From Aporhodopirellula aestuarii (GTDB taxonomy: Bacteria > Planctomycetota > Planctomycetia > Pirellulales > Pirellulaceae): 46,296 nucleotides of DNA. Positions 17,251-26,259 of this stretch are shown in pieces. The stretch lies in the NCBI RefSeq assembly GCF_023701485.1, contig NZ_JAMQBK010000054.1, positions 1 to 46,296 on the forward strand. The letters run 5' to 3'. The position numbers and the translations under genes were made by a program. A model generated the notes under the pieces. The model saw only the letters and a list, made by a program, of their open reading frames with translations, had not been told where the DNA came from and made no database searches. The stretch's first letter is position 1; each line of letters starts with the position of its first letter.

Positions 17251-17286
17251 CCCCCGCGAACGCGCCCTTCTCGTGTTTCGCGGGGG
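17251..17286 (+). terminator. Strong hairpin after flp (partial terminator or mRNA-stabilising stem)
   Basis: CCCCCGCGAA at 17251-17260 pairs perfectly with TTCGCGGGGG at 17277-17286 across a 16-nt loop, beginning 23 bp after the flp stop. It is followed by CAGCCTTTTG, only a short T run. It may reduce read-through into the rest of the Tad genes so that pilin is made in excess, or protect the pilin mRNA 3' end. Confidence 0.6.
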
Positions 17287-17422
17287 CAGCCTTTTGCCAA
17301 TGACTCATCGCGACGCTCGCTCCGAGGAAGCGTACGGAAGTTCAACCGATGGTTGGCCTCCCGATCGCTTTCCTCGGTCGCCTGCGTCTTGAGAAAACCT
17401 TCTTCCGAACCTGAGTAACCTC

Positions 17423-17533
17423 ATGAACTACCCGCTGCTTCCCGCCGACACCGCCGCGTATGCCTGGCAACTGGCCTGCTGCGGATTCACGCTTATTTTC
17501 GCGATGATTAGTTTCGTGATCGGCCCTCGATAA
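17423..17533 (+). CDS. 36-residue single-span membrane peptide between flp and the prepilin peptidase gene
   Basis: ATG at 17423 to TAA at 17531. The product begins MNYPLLPADTAAYAWQLACC and continues with a hydrophobic stretch (residues about 15-33, including FTLIFAMISFVIG) ending in PR. It has one predicted transmembrane helix and two adjacent cysteines (19, 20). It has no prepilin cleavage site, so it is not a second pilin. It lies between the pilin hairpin and the prepilin peptidase gene on the same strand, so it may be a small accessory protein of the pilus. The ribosome binding site is weak (GAGTAACCTC), and translation is unproven. Confidence 0.5.
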   Translation: MNYPLLPADTAAYAWQLACCGFTLIFAMISFVIGPR

Positions 17534-17600
17534 ACACAATTCACCATACACGCTATACACGCCGAGCCCGCGCCGGCGGACTCACACGGGGATTTTAGAC

Positions 17601-18158
17601 ATGTCCACTTTACTGCAAGCCATCACGGAAAATTGGGCCATCTGGTTCGTCACGATCGTCTTGATCGTCGCTGCCGTGATCGACGGGATGATCTTGAAGG
17701 TTCCGAACTGGTTGACCTTTCCTTTCATCATCGCCGGCTGGGTTCACTGCACCATCGAAGGCGGAATGCCCGGTTTGGGTTGGAGCCTGTTGGCGACATT
17801 CGGCGGCATGATGATGCTGTTGCCGCTGCGAAATGTCGGCGGAATGGGCGCCGGCGACGTGAAACTGCTCGCGGGCATCGGTGCCTGGTGCGGTCTCATG
17901 GTCACCCTCAAAGCGTTCGCCGCAACCGCCATCGTCGGCGGCGTGATGGCCGCGTTCATGATCTGGAAGAGCGGCGATTGGGTCAAACACTACGCTCAAG
18001 CCCTGACCATTCTCAACGAGTGGAAAACGGTTCGCGACCCAGAAAAACTCGCTGCGATTGCTCGTGAGCGGAAGCCGACCATGTACCTGTTGCCATACGG
18101 GATCCCCATGGCAATCGGAACCATCATGTATTTCGCCGCATCCGGCATGATGGCCTAA
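17601..18158 (+). CDS. Prepilin peptidase, A24 family (CpaA/TadV-like)
   Basis: 185 aa, a polytopic membrane aspartyl protease that cleaves Flp-type prepilin leaders. The two catalytic aspartates can be placed: D28 in AAVIDGMILKVPN and D86 in the GxGD motif GMGAGDVKLL. Several hydrophobic segments alternate with short loops. The protein is slightly longer than CpaA because of a charged loop (about residues 125-158, with EWKTVRDPEKL) before the final TM segment. It follows the pilin and the small peptide on the same strand and is the expected processing enzyme for the pilin at 17054. Confidence 0.92.
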   Translation: MSTLLQAITENWAIWFVTIVLIVAAVIDGMILKVPNWLTFPFIIAGWVHCTIEGGMPGLGWSLLATFGGMMMLLPLRNVGGMGAGDVKLLAGIGAWCGLMVTLKAFAATAIVGGVMAAFMIWKSGDWVKHYAQALTILNEWKTVRDPEKLAAIARERKPTMYLLPYGIPMAIGTIMYFAASGMMA

Positions 18159-18316
18159 AGTCAATCTAGTAAAGATAGGGCGTCTGTTTCAGATGCCCGG
18201 AGTAGGTTTGAGTCGAACGCAACGATTCTCCGATTGTAGGGGGGAGTCACCCGTCGACGGTCGCCTACGTGGATGCCTTCGCCCCTGACCACCTCGACAC
18301 CCATAGTTAGCCTGTC

Positions 18317-19390
18317 ATGAGAAATAAAACCGTTCCTTTGCTGATAGCGTGTGTTTGCGGCACGATCGCCGCGATCGGGCTGAGCCAATGGATGCAAGCT
18401 CAGTCGACTGGCGAATCGAGCGTTGCCTCCGTCGAGATTTTCGTTACCGCGAAAACCATCGATATCGCCGAACAAATCACGGCCGACAAAATCCGCTTGG
18501 AGCAATGGCCTGCCGACCGCGTGCCCAAAGGTGCCAGCGGCAAACTCGCCGATCTCGAAGGCAAGTATGCTCGCCAACGTTTCTACGAAGGCGAACCGAT
18601 CATGCCCGTCAAGTTGATGGACGACTCCAACGGTTCCTCGCAAACGATTCCGCTCGGATTCAGCGTGGTGTCGATGCGAGCTGATCCCGAAAGCAGCGTC
18701 GCGACCCTTGTTCGCCCTGGTGACCGCGTTGACGTCGTCGCTTACTTCACCAAAAGCGAACTGATTCCCGAAACCATGGCCAAGACCGTGTTGACGGGTG
18801 TCCGAGTGTTCGCAGTCGACGGGCGTACCGAACGGGAAAACAACGACGAAGAGAAAGAAGCCAAACCGGCCCGATCGATTTCTCTGTTGATTAACAAGAA
18901 AGACACACCGGCGTGGACCTACGCCAGCGAACTGGGCAAGATTCGCTTGACGCTTGGTAACCCGACTGACATTACAGATACCGCCAACGGAGAAGGCAGC
19001 GGAGCAGGACAAGAGTTTCTCACATGGTTGTCCGACTACCAAGCGGCTCAGGCGGCTCGACTCGAGGAAGGCAAACGTCCCGCACCCAAGCCTGCTGCCA
19101 GGACGCCTGTCTCGGCACCGGTAAAGGAAAAGAAAAAGGGCTTTAAAATGCTCAAGATGTCCGGCGGAGTACTCACCGAATACTGGATCGAAGAAGGGAA
19201 GCAAGTCCCAGTGATCTTGAACGAATCCGGCCCCGACGGGATTAAAGAAAAAGATGAAGAGTTAGACAGCAATCCAACGCGACAGGGGGCTGATCGCCCA
19301 GCCGCCCCGAGCGATTACAGCTATCTCAACGGGGCCGAAAGCCCGTTTTACCAACCACCTAGCAACCAAGACGATCGTAACCGCCCATAA
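18317..19390 (+). CDS. cpaB: Flp pilus assembly protein CpaB (RcpC)
   Basis: 357 aa. An N-terminal signal anchor (residues 5-25) is followed by a SAF-type domain (about 34-105, VEIFVTAKTIDIAEQITADK), then the RcpC/CpaB core containing LVRPGDRVDVVAYF. This periplasmic protein stabilises the Tad secretin. The C-terminal 110 residues are unusual: a Lys/Pro-rich linker, a segment KMLKMSGGVLTEYWIEEGKQ, and a polar, probably disordered tail. The order CpaA, CpaB, CpaC matches other Tad loci. Confidence 0.9.
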   Translation: MRNKTVPLLIACVCGTIAAIGLSQWMQAQSTGESSVASVEIFVTAKTIDIAEQITADKIRLEQWPADRVPKGASGKLADLEGKYARQRFYEGEPIMPVKLMDDSNGSSQTIPLGFSVVSMRADPESSVATLVRPGDRVDVVAYFTKSELIPETMAKTVLTGVRVFAVDGRTERENNDEEKEAKPARSISLLINKKDTPAWTYASELGKIRLTLGNPTDITDTANGEGSGAGQEFLTWLSDYQAAQAARLEEGKRPAPKPAARTPVSAPVKEKKKGFKMLKMSGGVLTEYWIEEGKQVPVILNESGPDGIKEKDEELDSNPTRQGADRPAAPSDYSYLNGAESPFYQPPSNQDDRNRP

Positions 19391-19590
19391 CTGGGAACGA
19401 CGTGTTGTCGCTAATTAGGAACCTGGAAAGTCCGCCTCGCGAGATAATCCTCATAGAAGTCACTTTCCAAACAAGTCGCATCATCAGGCAGCAGCGTTAC
19501 TGCCGATGAATTAATCAGTACCTCTATCGTGGTGTAAGCCAAATAATAGAGGGGCCTTTTTACTCGACCCGACCGGCAAGGATGCCAACG

Positions 19591-21378
19591 ATGCGAGCGT
19601 GTTACTCGATATTATCTCTCCGTTCTCTCGTCGCGTTCACCGCGATGGTTGCCTACGGATCCATGGCCATGCCAGCGCTGCGGCCCGCATGCGCCCAGTC
19701 GACGCTCGCCTCTGTATCGGGTGATCACAAGATCGCCAATACAGTCGAGCGGATGGAACTGATCGTCAAGACCAGCCGGATTTTGTCCTTGGGCGATCGC
19801 ATTCCGCGATTCCAAGTTCACAACGAAGAAGTCTTGGGGGCCACGCCGGTCAGCGAAAATCAGATCCAGATTTTTGCTAAGAATCCCGGCACCACCCAGG
19901 TCAATCTTTGGGACACCGAGGACAAACTCTACACGATCGATGTGACGATCGTTGCAGACGCTCGGGAGGTCGAGGGAATTCTTAATTCGCAGTTGCCGCT
20001 CGCATCGCTTCGCGTCATGCCGATCAACGAAAGCGCGATCGTGTCGGGATTTGTAACCAGCGTTGACGATGTGGAACGGGCGATCTCGATAATCGAGCAG
20101 TTCTACAAAGTCGTGATTAATAACATCGAAGTGGTCGGTGTGCAGCAAGTCTTGTTACACACACGGATTATGGAAGTCAGCCGCACGAAGCTGCGTCAGC
20201 TCGGTATCGACTGGTCGCTCGCTCCGGGGAATTTCACGTTGCTCAACGGTCCTGGTGAACTGCTGAATGTTCCGGCGGGACTTGTTGAAGGCGACTCGGG
20301 AATACTCGGATTTACACCCTTCGGCAGTGCAACCAACTTGCGATTGAACGTCAACGGCGACTTCGAAGCGTTCGTCGAAGCTCTCGACGAACAAAAACTG
20401 GTCAAGTTGCTCGCGGAACCGACCGTGGTCGCCACGCATGGCCGGCCTGCTCGATTCATCGTCGGTGGTCGCGTGCCAAACGTGGTTCCAGGTAACAATG
20501 GTCAGCTGCAGGTTGAGTACGAAGATTACGGTACGAGCATTGACTTCCTGCCATTCGTGATCGGACCAGGCCGCATCCGGCTGGAAGTTCGACCGGAAGT
20601 CAGTGAGCCCGATCCGACGAATGCCGTGACGATCGGCAGCACCAACGTTGCCGCGTTCACCACCCGATATGTCGAAACGGCTGTCGAAATGCAAGCCGGT
20701 GAAACGTTCGCGATTGCAGGTTTGTTGCAGTCTCGCGTCGAGAGCGTTGTCAAACGGACGCCTTACCTCGGCCATATCCCGTTGCTCGGTGCGTTGTTCC
20801 GCAACACCCAAAACAAACATAACGAAATCGAATTGCTGATCATGGTCACCCCCGAACTCGTCGCTGCGATGGCACCGCATGAGGTACCACCAGGTGGACC
20901 GGGGCTCAATTCCGACATTCCTGACGACTATGAATTCTATATCAACGGACACATCGAAGTGCCTAACCTGAAGAGCGACCAATGCTTCCAGGAAGGTGGG
21001 GGATGCCCTCCGAGTGAGGCCGCTTACCAACAAGGTGGCGTCATCATTCAGGATGGTTTCTCGATGAACAATAACGGCGGTGGTCCGGCTACCAAGCAGG
21101 ACAAGCCCGCCCCTCGCCTGACCCAATCAACGCCAACCCACCAAATGCCACAACAAGTTCGCTCGGAAATGGGCGGATATCAAGGGCCCAGCCTGATCGA
21201 GCCTGCGGCAACGATCGCCGCGGCACCTCGAGGCAGCGTCCCGGCATCCTACACGCAACCAACGGGGGCATCCAGGTTCGAGAGCGGAGCACTGTTGCCA
21301 GCCGGTGCGGTCACTCCTTCGTCGGAACCCAAGTCGGTTGGACAAGGCGTTTCAGTTTCCACACCCGTTTACCGATAA
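19591..21378 (+). CDS. cpaC: Tad-pilus secretin CpaC (RcpA), type II/III secretion secretin family
   Basis: 595 aa from the ATG at 19591, which has AAGG at 9 nt; the ATG at 19582 is directly against that site and would add three residues. A signal peptide ends near PACAQS. The secretin N-terminal domain and a BON-like region (VMPINESAIVSGFVTSVDDVE) lead to the secretin core, whose signature PYLGHIPLLGALFRNTQ is followed by NEIELLIMVTPELV. It forms the outer-membrane channel for the Flp pilus. A Gly/Pro/Gln-rich C-terminal tail of about 140 residues goes beyond the usual family length. Confidence 0.93.
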   Translation: MRACYSILSLRSLVAFTAMVAYGSMAMPALRPACAQSTLASVSGDHKIANTVERMELIVKTSRILSLGDRIPRFQVHNEEVLGATPVSENQIQIFAKNPGTTQVNLWDTEDKLYTIDVTIVADAREVEGILNSQLPLASLRVMPINESAIVSGFVTSVDDVERAISIIEQFYKVVINNIEVVGVQQVLLHTRIMEVSRTKLRQLGIDWSLAPGNFTLLNGPGELLNVPAGLVEGDSGILGFTPFGSATNLRLNVNGDFEAFVEALDEQKLVKLLAEPTVVATHGRPARFIVGGRVPNVVPGNNGQLQVEYEDYGTSIDFLPFVIGPGRIRLEVRPEVSEPDPTNAVTIGSTNVAAFTTRYVETAVEMQAGETFAIAGLLQSRVESVVKRTPYLGHIPLLGALFRNTQNKHNEIELLIMVTPELVAAMAPHEVPPGGPGLNSDIPDDYEFYINGHIEVPNLKSDQCFQEGGGCPPSEAAYQQGGVIIQDGFSMNNNGGGPATKQDKPAPRLTQSTPTHQMPQQVRSEMGGYQGPSLIEPAATIAAAPRGSVPASYTQPTGASRFESGALLPAGAVTPSSEPKSVGQGVSVSTPVYR

Positions 21379-21469
21379 CGATCACCCTGTTCCACCACGC
21401 GGCGTTGCCTCGGCTCGCCGCAAAACGACGGGCACTCTGTTTCGACAGCGTGTCCACAACCTCAAGACC

Positions 21470-21489
21470 CCACACCAATCATGGTGTGG
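21470..21489. other. Short hairpin between cpaC and the cpaE-like gene
   Basis: CCACACCA (21470-21477) pairs with TGGTGTGG (21482-21489) across a 4-nt loop, in the 175-bp gap after the secretin gene. No T run follows, so it is not a clear terminator; an mRNA processing or stability element is possible. Confidence 0.35.
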
Positions 21490-21553
21490 TGTCTCAGGGC
21501 TCGGCCCCCACGCCGAGATCCAAGCCCCTTTCCTTAGTGCATGATGATCTACG

Positions 21554-22795
21554 ATGAGCAATGTCCTTCGATTGGCCCTGGTCGATCCCAATGACTCTTC
21601 TCGCGAACAGCTCAAGGCGATGCTCTTGGGCATGGATTCCATTTGGCTCGAAGCGGATTGTTCACGCTACGAGTTTTTTCCGGATATCGTCGAGCAGACG
21701 ACGCCGGACGTTGGCGTCGTGTCACTCGACAGCAATCCCGTTTCCGCAATCAACCTGATTACCCGGATCACGGCTGAATGCCCGGGAACGGCGTTGCTCG
21801 CTGCAAGTGAGAGCAGTGATGGTCCTCAGATCTTGAAAGCCATCCGAGCCGGTGCGCGAGAGTTCTTGACTCTGCCGCTGAATGATCAAGAGCTTTCCGA
21901 AGCACTCGATCGAATCAGCATGGCAAAATTCGGTGGCGGTGATTCTCGTAATCGTGCGTGTGAAGTCCTCGCCATTGCCGGAGCAACCGGCGGTGTCGGT
22001 TCGACCAGCACGGCGGTAAATTTAGGTTGTGTTCTTGCTGAGGAGCCTCGAAACAGTGTTGCCCTGGTTGACCTCGATATTGCGCTCGGTGATGCGGATG
22101 TGTTTCTCGACGCGATTCCAGATTATACGCTCGCAGATGTTGTGCAAAATATCAGCCGACTCGACATCCAATTGCTTAAGCGTTCGCTCACGAAACACTC
22201 GTCGGGCTTGTACCTTCTCCCGCGTCCAGTCGAATTGCACGACGTCGCCGGCATCGACGCCGAGAGCTTGCGCAAGGTCATCGGGTTGCTCAAGGCGTCG
22301 TTCACGCACCTGATCATTGACCTTTCGAAGACCTACAACGAACTTGATATGGTTGCCATTCAAGCCGCCTCTCGGGTGATGCTGATCACGCAACTCGACC
22401 TGCCCTGTCTGCGAAATGTCGTTCGTCTGATGATGAGTTTCGATGAGACCGAAGGTTTGCAAGACAAGGTTGATATCATCGTTAACCGTGCTGGACTCGA
22501 CGCCGGGCAAATCAGTTTGAAGAAAGCCAAAGAAACGCTCGGTCGCGATATCTTTGCGTTGTTGCCAAACGACTACCGAACGATGGTCGAAGTGCGTAAC
22601 AACGGCGTGCCTTTGATCACGCAGGCACCGAAAGCGGCATTGACGCAGGCGTTCCGCGACATGGCGACCCGCATCGGTGGCGACCACGGCGGTCAGGCTC
22701 AACCCGACCCGCAAGAATCCGATGCCGGGGCAGCAAACGAAAGCCGTTGGAAACGATTCTGGCCTGGACAAACGAAAGCGAAGGCAAAGTCTTAA
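21554..22795 (+). CDS. CpaE/TadZ-like pilus localisation protein (MinD/ParA-type, degenerate P-loop)
   Basis: 413 aa. Residues 1-125 resemble a receiver-like domain (LALVDPNDSSREQLKAML), as in CpaE/TadZ. The MinD-like domain follows, with VALVDLDIALGDADVFLD and HLIIDLSKTYNELD. The deviant Walker A motif reads GATGGVGSTSTAVNL instead of the ParA-type xKGGxGK(S/T), so the signature lysine and the P-loop lysine are both absent. TadZ/CpaE proteins position the pilus machine and often have altered P-loops. A Pro/Lys tail ends the protein. The Tad motor ATPase and TadB/TadC are not downstream; the next gene lies on the other strand and overlaps the stop codon by 4 bp. Confidence 0.85.
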   Translation: MSNVLRLALVDPNDSSREQLKAMLLGMDSIWLEADCSRYEFFPDIVEQTTPDVGVVSLDSNPVSAINLITRITAECPGTALLAASESSDGPQILKAIRAGAREFLTLPLNDQELSEALDRISMAKFGGGDSRNRACEVLAIAGATGGVGSTSTAVNLGCVLAEEPRNSVALVDLDIALGDADVFLDAIPDYTLADVVQNISRLDIQLLKRSLTKHSSGLYLLPRPVELHDVAGIDAESLRKVIGLLKASFTHLIIDLSKTYNELDMVAIQAASRVMLITQLDLPCLRNVVRLMMSFDETEGLQDKVDIIVNRAGLDAGQISLKKAKETLGRDIFALLPNDYRTMVEVRNNGVPLITQAPKAALTQAFRDMATRIGGDHGGQAQPDPQESDAGAANESRWKRFWPGQTKAKAKS

Positions 22796-24606
22796 CGAAG
22801 ACTCAGCAACGTCTGAACCGCTCCGTCGGGCCAATGAACATTGAGCTCCGACGTGATGCGGCCATCGGCGTCAAGTAACGCCACGAGCTGGTCGAGCTCT
22901 GCCAGTCGCTTCGCCATCGCGGTGCCGCCACGCACCGCTTCTTCGATTTGGTCACGTTGCATCTCCCACGTGAGTTCTTGTCGTCTCGCTCGAAGTTTGG
23001 TGGCCCGCGAGATCGCAGTGTCGAGCATCAGTAATTGCTCGTCGGCGAGTTGCAACTGACCCGTCACCGCATCGAGCGTGGATCGGATCGTTTTGGCATC
23101 CGTCCACTGCCACGGCATCGCCGGTCCGAGTCGACCGCCGAAACGGACACGTATCGTGAGCGAAGCCGTCGTGCGAACATCGATTCGTACCGCCAATGCG
23201 CTTGCATCAGGCGAGTCCTTTAATGTCAACACCGCGATCCCACGCGTGTTGCGAGGAGACGTTTCGTCGAAAGGTTCGATCCACTGAATCGACACATCAT
23301 CGGGAACGTGGATCGAAACAGTCAGTCTCGTTGCGCCGGCGACGATCGGGCCGCCGAGATTCCATTTCAATTTTTCGTCGCGTTTGCGAAGGTTCAGCAA
23401 TATCGGATCGGCGTCGAGATGTGAACGTAGATGAACGGTCGCACCGTCGTCGGTGCGCAATCGTCCGTTCGCTAGTGCTTCGCAACGACGCGACGTCGCC
23501 GCTTCGGCGAGCCATCGAAAAGAGAGGCCCGCTTCGTCGTCCAATCCGCTTGTAATCATCGCCAGCGGTGTTTCCGATTGGTCCTCGGTGACAACCCATC
23601 GGTCGGTGTTCTCGACGCGCCGCAAACGCAGTGGCACGTCATCGGGGAACTCGAGTTCGATGTCTTGTGGGGCGGAGTCTCGTGCCAGCAACAGCGTTGG
23701 TGGTGGCAGTTCTGATTCAGGCGTTGCGGGCGGTTGAGGAATCGCGATGGCGATTGTTTGTGGTTCACTCGAAGGGATCGTTTCAGTTGCTTGTTCCTCG
23801 GCGTCCTCGAGCATCTCGTCGTCATCACCGTCTCGGGCTTCGATGTCGATCGATGCAACCGGATGACTTTCTCCTTCCTCTGTCGCAGCGGTCGGTTCGG
23901 ATGTGTTGGGACGGTCCGTTTCAATTGATGGCGCCGATTCGACCGAGGAGTCGAGTGTGGTCGACGGCAAGAATGAATCGAGTGAAACGCCAAGGAGCGA
24001 TGTGTCGATTGATCGTTCGCCCGATAGCACGTCTGAGCTGGACATTTCGTGCGACTCCATCACTGTTTCGAGTGTGTCGGCCGAGCCATCGGATTGGAGT
24101 GTTTGGGTAGAAAGGATGAGCGATCCATCGTCCGTATTAGCATCCGAGGATCGGTCGCGTGGTGACTGCGACGCCGTAGATGGCATCGCGATCGTGTTCG
24201 AATCTGACAACGTGGAATCATCACCACGCATCATGTAGGCGGCAACACCGATCGCCAAAATCCCTCCGACCGCGATCGCGCGCATGGCGAACCGCTTGCC
24301 AGAGTTCGACGCGGCGGTTTGTTCGTCAACGTTTGCTTTCGCATCGCTCGACGTATCAAAGTCGGGAACGAACGCAACGTCCGGCGTTTCGGCCTCAATG
24401 TCTTCCGGATCACTTAGCAGCAACAAACGCCCGTGCTCGTTGACGTGGAATCGTTCCCAGACGCGGTCGGATTCGTCGAACGATGTTGCGGAGAACGAAT
24501 CGATCTGGGACCGGGCGTCGGCGAGCCAACCTTCGGCGATATCAGACGGCGGCGTGCCCAGCCGCGCGATCAAGTCGGCAACCGTTTCGAGATTGTCGGT
24601 ATTCAT
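22792..24606 (-). CDS. Membrane-anchored protein of unknown function
   Basis: 604 aa. The N-terminal cytosolic segment (1-105) contains DIAEGWLADARSQIDSFSATS and a phrase like a short reporter domain (WERFHVNEHGRLLLLSD). One TM helix follows at about 108-125 (AIAVGGILAIGVAAYMM). A very acidic, Ser/Thr-rich linker of about 170 residues leads to a beta-rich C-terminal region from about 330 and a final helical stretch. The layout resembles anti-sigma-factor-like or surface-anchored proteins, but no family motif is certain. It starts 78 bp after the RsmF-like gene on the same strand, and its stop overlaps the convergent cpaE-like stop by 4 bp. Confidence 0.7.
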   Translation of the reverse strand: MNTDNLETVADLIARLGTPPSDIAEGWLADARSQIDSFSATSFDESDRVWERFHVNEHGRLLLLSDPEDIEAETPDVAFVPDFDTSSDAKANVDEQTAASNSGKRFAMRAIAVGGILAIGVAAYMMRGDDSTLSDSNTIAMPSTASQSPRDRSSDANTDDGSLILSTQTLQSDGSADTLETVMESHEMSSSDVLSGERSIDTSLLGVSLDSFLPSTTLDSSVESAPSIETDRPNTSEPTAATEEGESHPVASIDIEARDGDDDEMLEDAEEQATETIPSSEPQTIAIAIPQPPATPESELPPPTLLLARDSAPQDIELEFPDDVPLRLRRVENTDRWVVTEDQSETPLAMITSGLDDEAGLSFRWLAEAATSRRCEALANGRLRTDDGATVHLRSHLDADPILLNLRKRDEKLKWNLGGPIVAGATRLTVSIHVPDDVSIQWIEPFDETSPRNTRGIAVLTLKDSPDASALAVRIDVRTTASLTIRVRFGGRLGPAMPWQWTDAKTIRSTLDAVTGQLQLADEQLLMLDTAISRATKLRARRQELTWEMQRDQIEEAVRGGTAMAKRLAELDQLVALLDADGRITSELNVHWPDGAVQTLLSLR

Positions 24607-24684
24607 GCGTTCTCGTCACCCCATCGTTGCTCATCAGTACGTGAACGATTGGACACAGTTTAGCATGTCGCGCCTTCGCGTGAG

Positions 24685-26259
24685 TCAGTCGAGGCGGGCA
24701 AAACGAGCCAAATGATTCTTCCCGATCCGCCCATCGCTCTTGATCCAACCCAACGGGCGACCGCGGTGACGGACGACCAGCCATCCGGTTTGCTCCGTCG
24801 CTGGGATCGTTTCACCTGCAAGATATTTCAGCGCAGTTTCATCATCGACTTCAATGCATTCGACGTCCGCAATCGCCGACGTTCGCCGCAGCGCCGCCGC
24901 GTGCGACGGTTTCCATGTCGTGCCGGTACGGTGGGCGACTTCGGGACCGAATACACATGGTTCGCTAACCCAATCGGGCGCGTCGGGCGGATTCCCTTCG
25001 ATGATCCAATCACGCAGGACGAAACGATAGCGTTCATCGTCAACGCGGATCAAAAACGGCAATTGCTCAACGGCATCACGTGGCACCATCGCGTCGTCAC
25101 GTGATCGCGACGTCGTGCTCCGTCGCCATGACGCGTCAATGCGATCGCGGTCGTTTTCGGGATCATCGTGGTCGGAAACATCACCATCGATCGGATCATT
25201 GCTTGTAGAAACGGGCTTGCTAAGCCGCGCGGCGAAACTGCCCGCACACGGATTTCGATGAGGCCACAGCCGGTAGCTGCACCGGAGGGCGTCGGGGGCG
25301 GGGCAATCCGACAACTCGGTCAAAAAGGGTTCCAAACGTTGCATCGGAGACGCGTTCAGGCCGAGTTGTTCGATCATGAATCGGACTTGCCCCTCGTTCT
25401 CGTCGATCGCGAAGGTACACGTGCTGTAAACGATCGTTCCGCCGGGACGAAGCAATCGTTCCGCTGCGGTGAGGATTCGATTCTGACGGTCCGCATTCAG
25501 CGCAATGTGGCTGGCTTGCACCGCCGACGGCGACTGCTTCCCACGTGCCATCATCGCCTGACCGCTGCAGGGAGCGTCGACGAGTACGAAATCAAACAGC
25601 TCAGGAAACTTGTCCGCGAGGGCTTCAGGATTTTCGCTCGTGACCGCGTATTGGTCTGAACCTGTGCGGGCAAGATTGTAGGCGAGCGGCGCCACGCGGC
25701 TTCGGATCGGTTCGTTGGCCAGCAGGAAGCCTCGCGGAGGAATGTCCGGGCCGGGACGATACGGTTCGTCGATCGCTTCGAGCAACGCACTGGCTTTCCC
25801 GCCGGGAGCGGCGCAGAGATCGCAAATGAGTTTCCCCCGCAGTTGATCTGTGTCGGCTTCCGCGGCGGCAAGTGCGAGCAAAGAGCCGGCGTCCTGCAAG
25901 TAATACTCGCCGCTTGCGTAGTCGATTGAACGCGATGGTCGCGCGATGTTCTCCGGCGGATGTATCGCGAGCGGGTACCACGGAACCGGATCCGGCGGTG
26001 TTTCGTCGCCGAGCCTCTCGCCGACCGAGTCAATCGCGTCGCGGCGAAGTCGCAGCACGTTTTCGTGACGGGCAACAATCGCATCACAGAGAATCGTGAG
26101 TTCCTCATCAGGCAGACGGATTTCTCCATTCCGCTGACTATGCAGTGATTGCTCAACCCCCTCGCGGCTGACCGGCTCTGGCTTCCCCGAACGTCTTGAA
26201 CTTCGCTTCGGTGGACGTTTGGAACCGGATTTCGATTTTTGCTTCTTCTTGGCGCTCAC
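24685..26259 (-). CDS. RsmF/NOL1-NOP2-Sun family RNA (cytosine-5) methyltransferase
   Basis: 524 aa, GTG start at 26259 overlapping the preceding gene's TGA by 4 bp. Residues 1-35 are Lys/Ser/Arg-rich. The SAM-binding motif is LCAAPGGKASALL (near 148-160). The two catalytic cysteines of m5C RNA methyltransferases are C231 in VDAPCSG and C281 in YSTCTF, the latter being the nucleophile. A C-terminal PUA-like region follows a charged, disordered insert (about 355-400, rich in Asp and Arg). By family, it should methylate a cytosine in 16S rRNA; the exact position cannot be read from sequence. Confidence 0.88.
   Translation of the reverse strand: MSAKKKQKSKSGSKRPPKRSSRRSGKPEPVSREGVEQSLHSQRNGEIRLPDEELTILCDAIVARHENVLRLRRDAIDSVGERLGDETPPDPVPWYPLAIHPPENIARPSRSIDYASGEYYLQDAGSLLALAAAEADTDQLRGKLICDLCAAPGGKASALLEAIDEPYRPGPDIPPRGFLLANEPIRSRVAPLAYNLARTGSDQYAVTSENPEALADKFPELFDFVLVDAPCSGQAMMARGKQSPSAVQASHIALNADRQNRILTAAERLLRPGGTIVYSTCTFAIDENEGQVRFMIEQLGLNASPMQRLEPFLTELSDCPAPDALRCSYRLWPHRNPCAGSFAARLSKPVSTSNDPIDGDVSDHDDPENDRDRIDASWRRSTTSRSRDDAMVPRDAVEQLPFLIRVDDERYRFVLRDWIIEGNPPDAPDWVSEPCVFGPEVAHRTGTTWKPSHAAALRRTSAIADVECIEVDDETALKYLAGETIPATEQTGWLVVRHRGRPLGWIKSDGRIGKNHLARFARLD

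Noticed and set aside
22022..22834. Long minus-strand frame opposite the CpaE-like gene
   Set aside because: It is the shadow of a strongly supported gene; the product has no domain or hydrophobic pattern.
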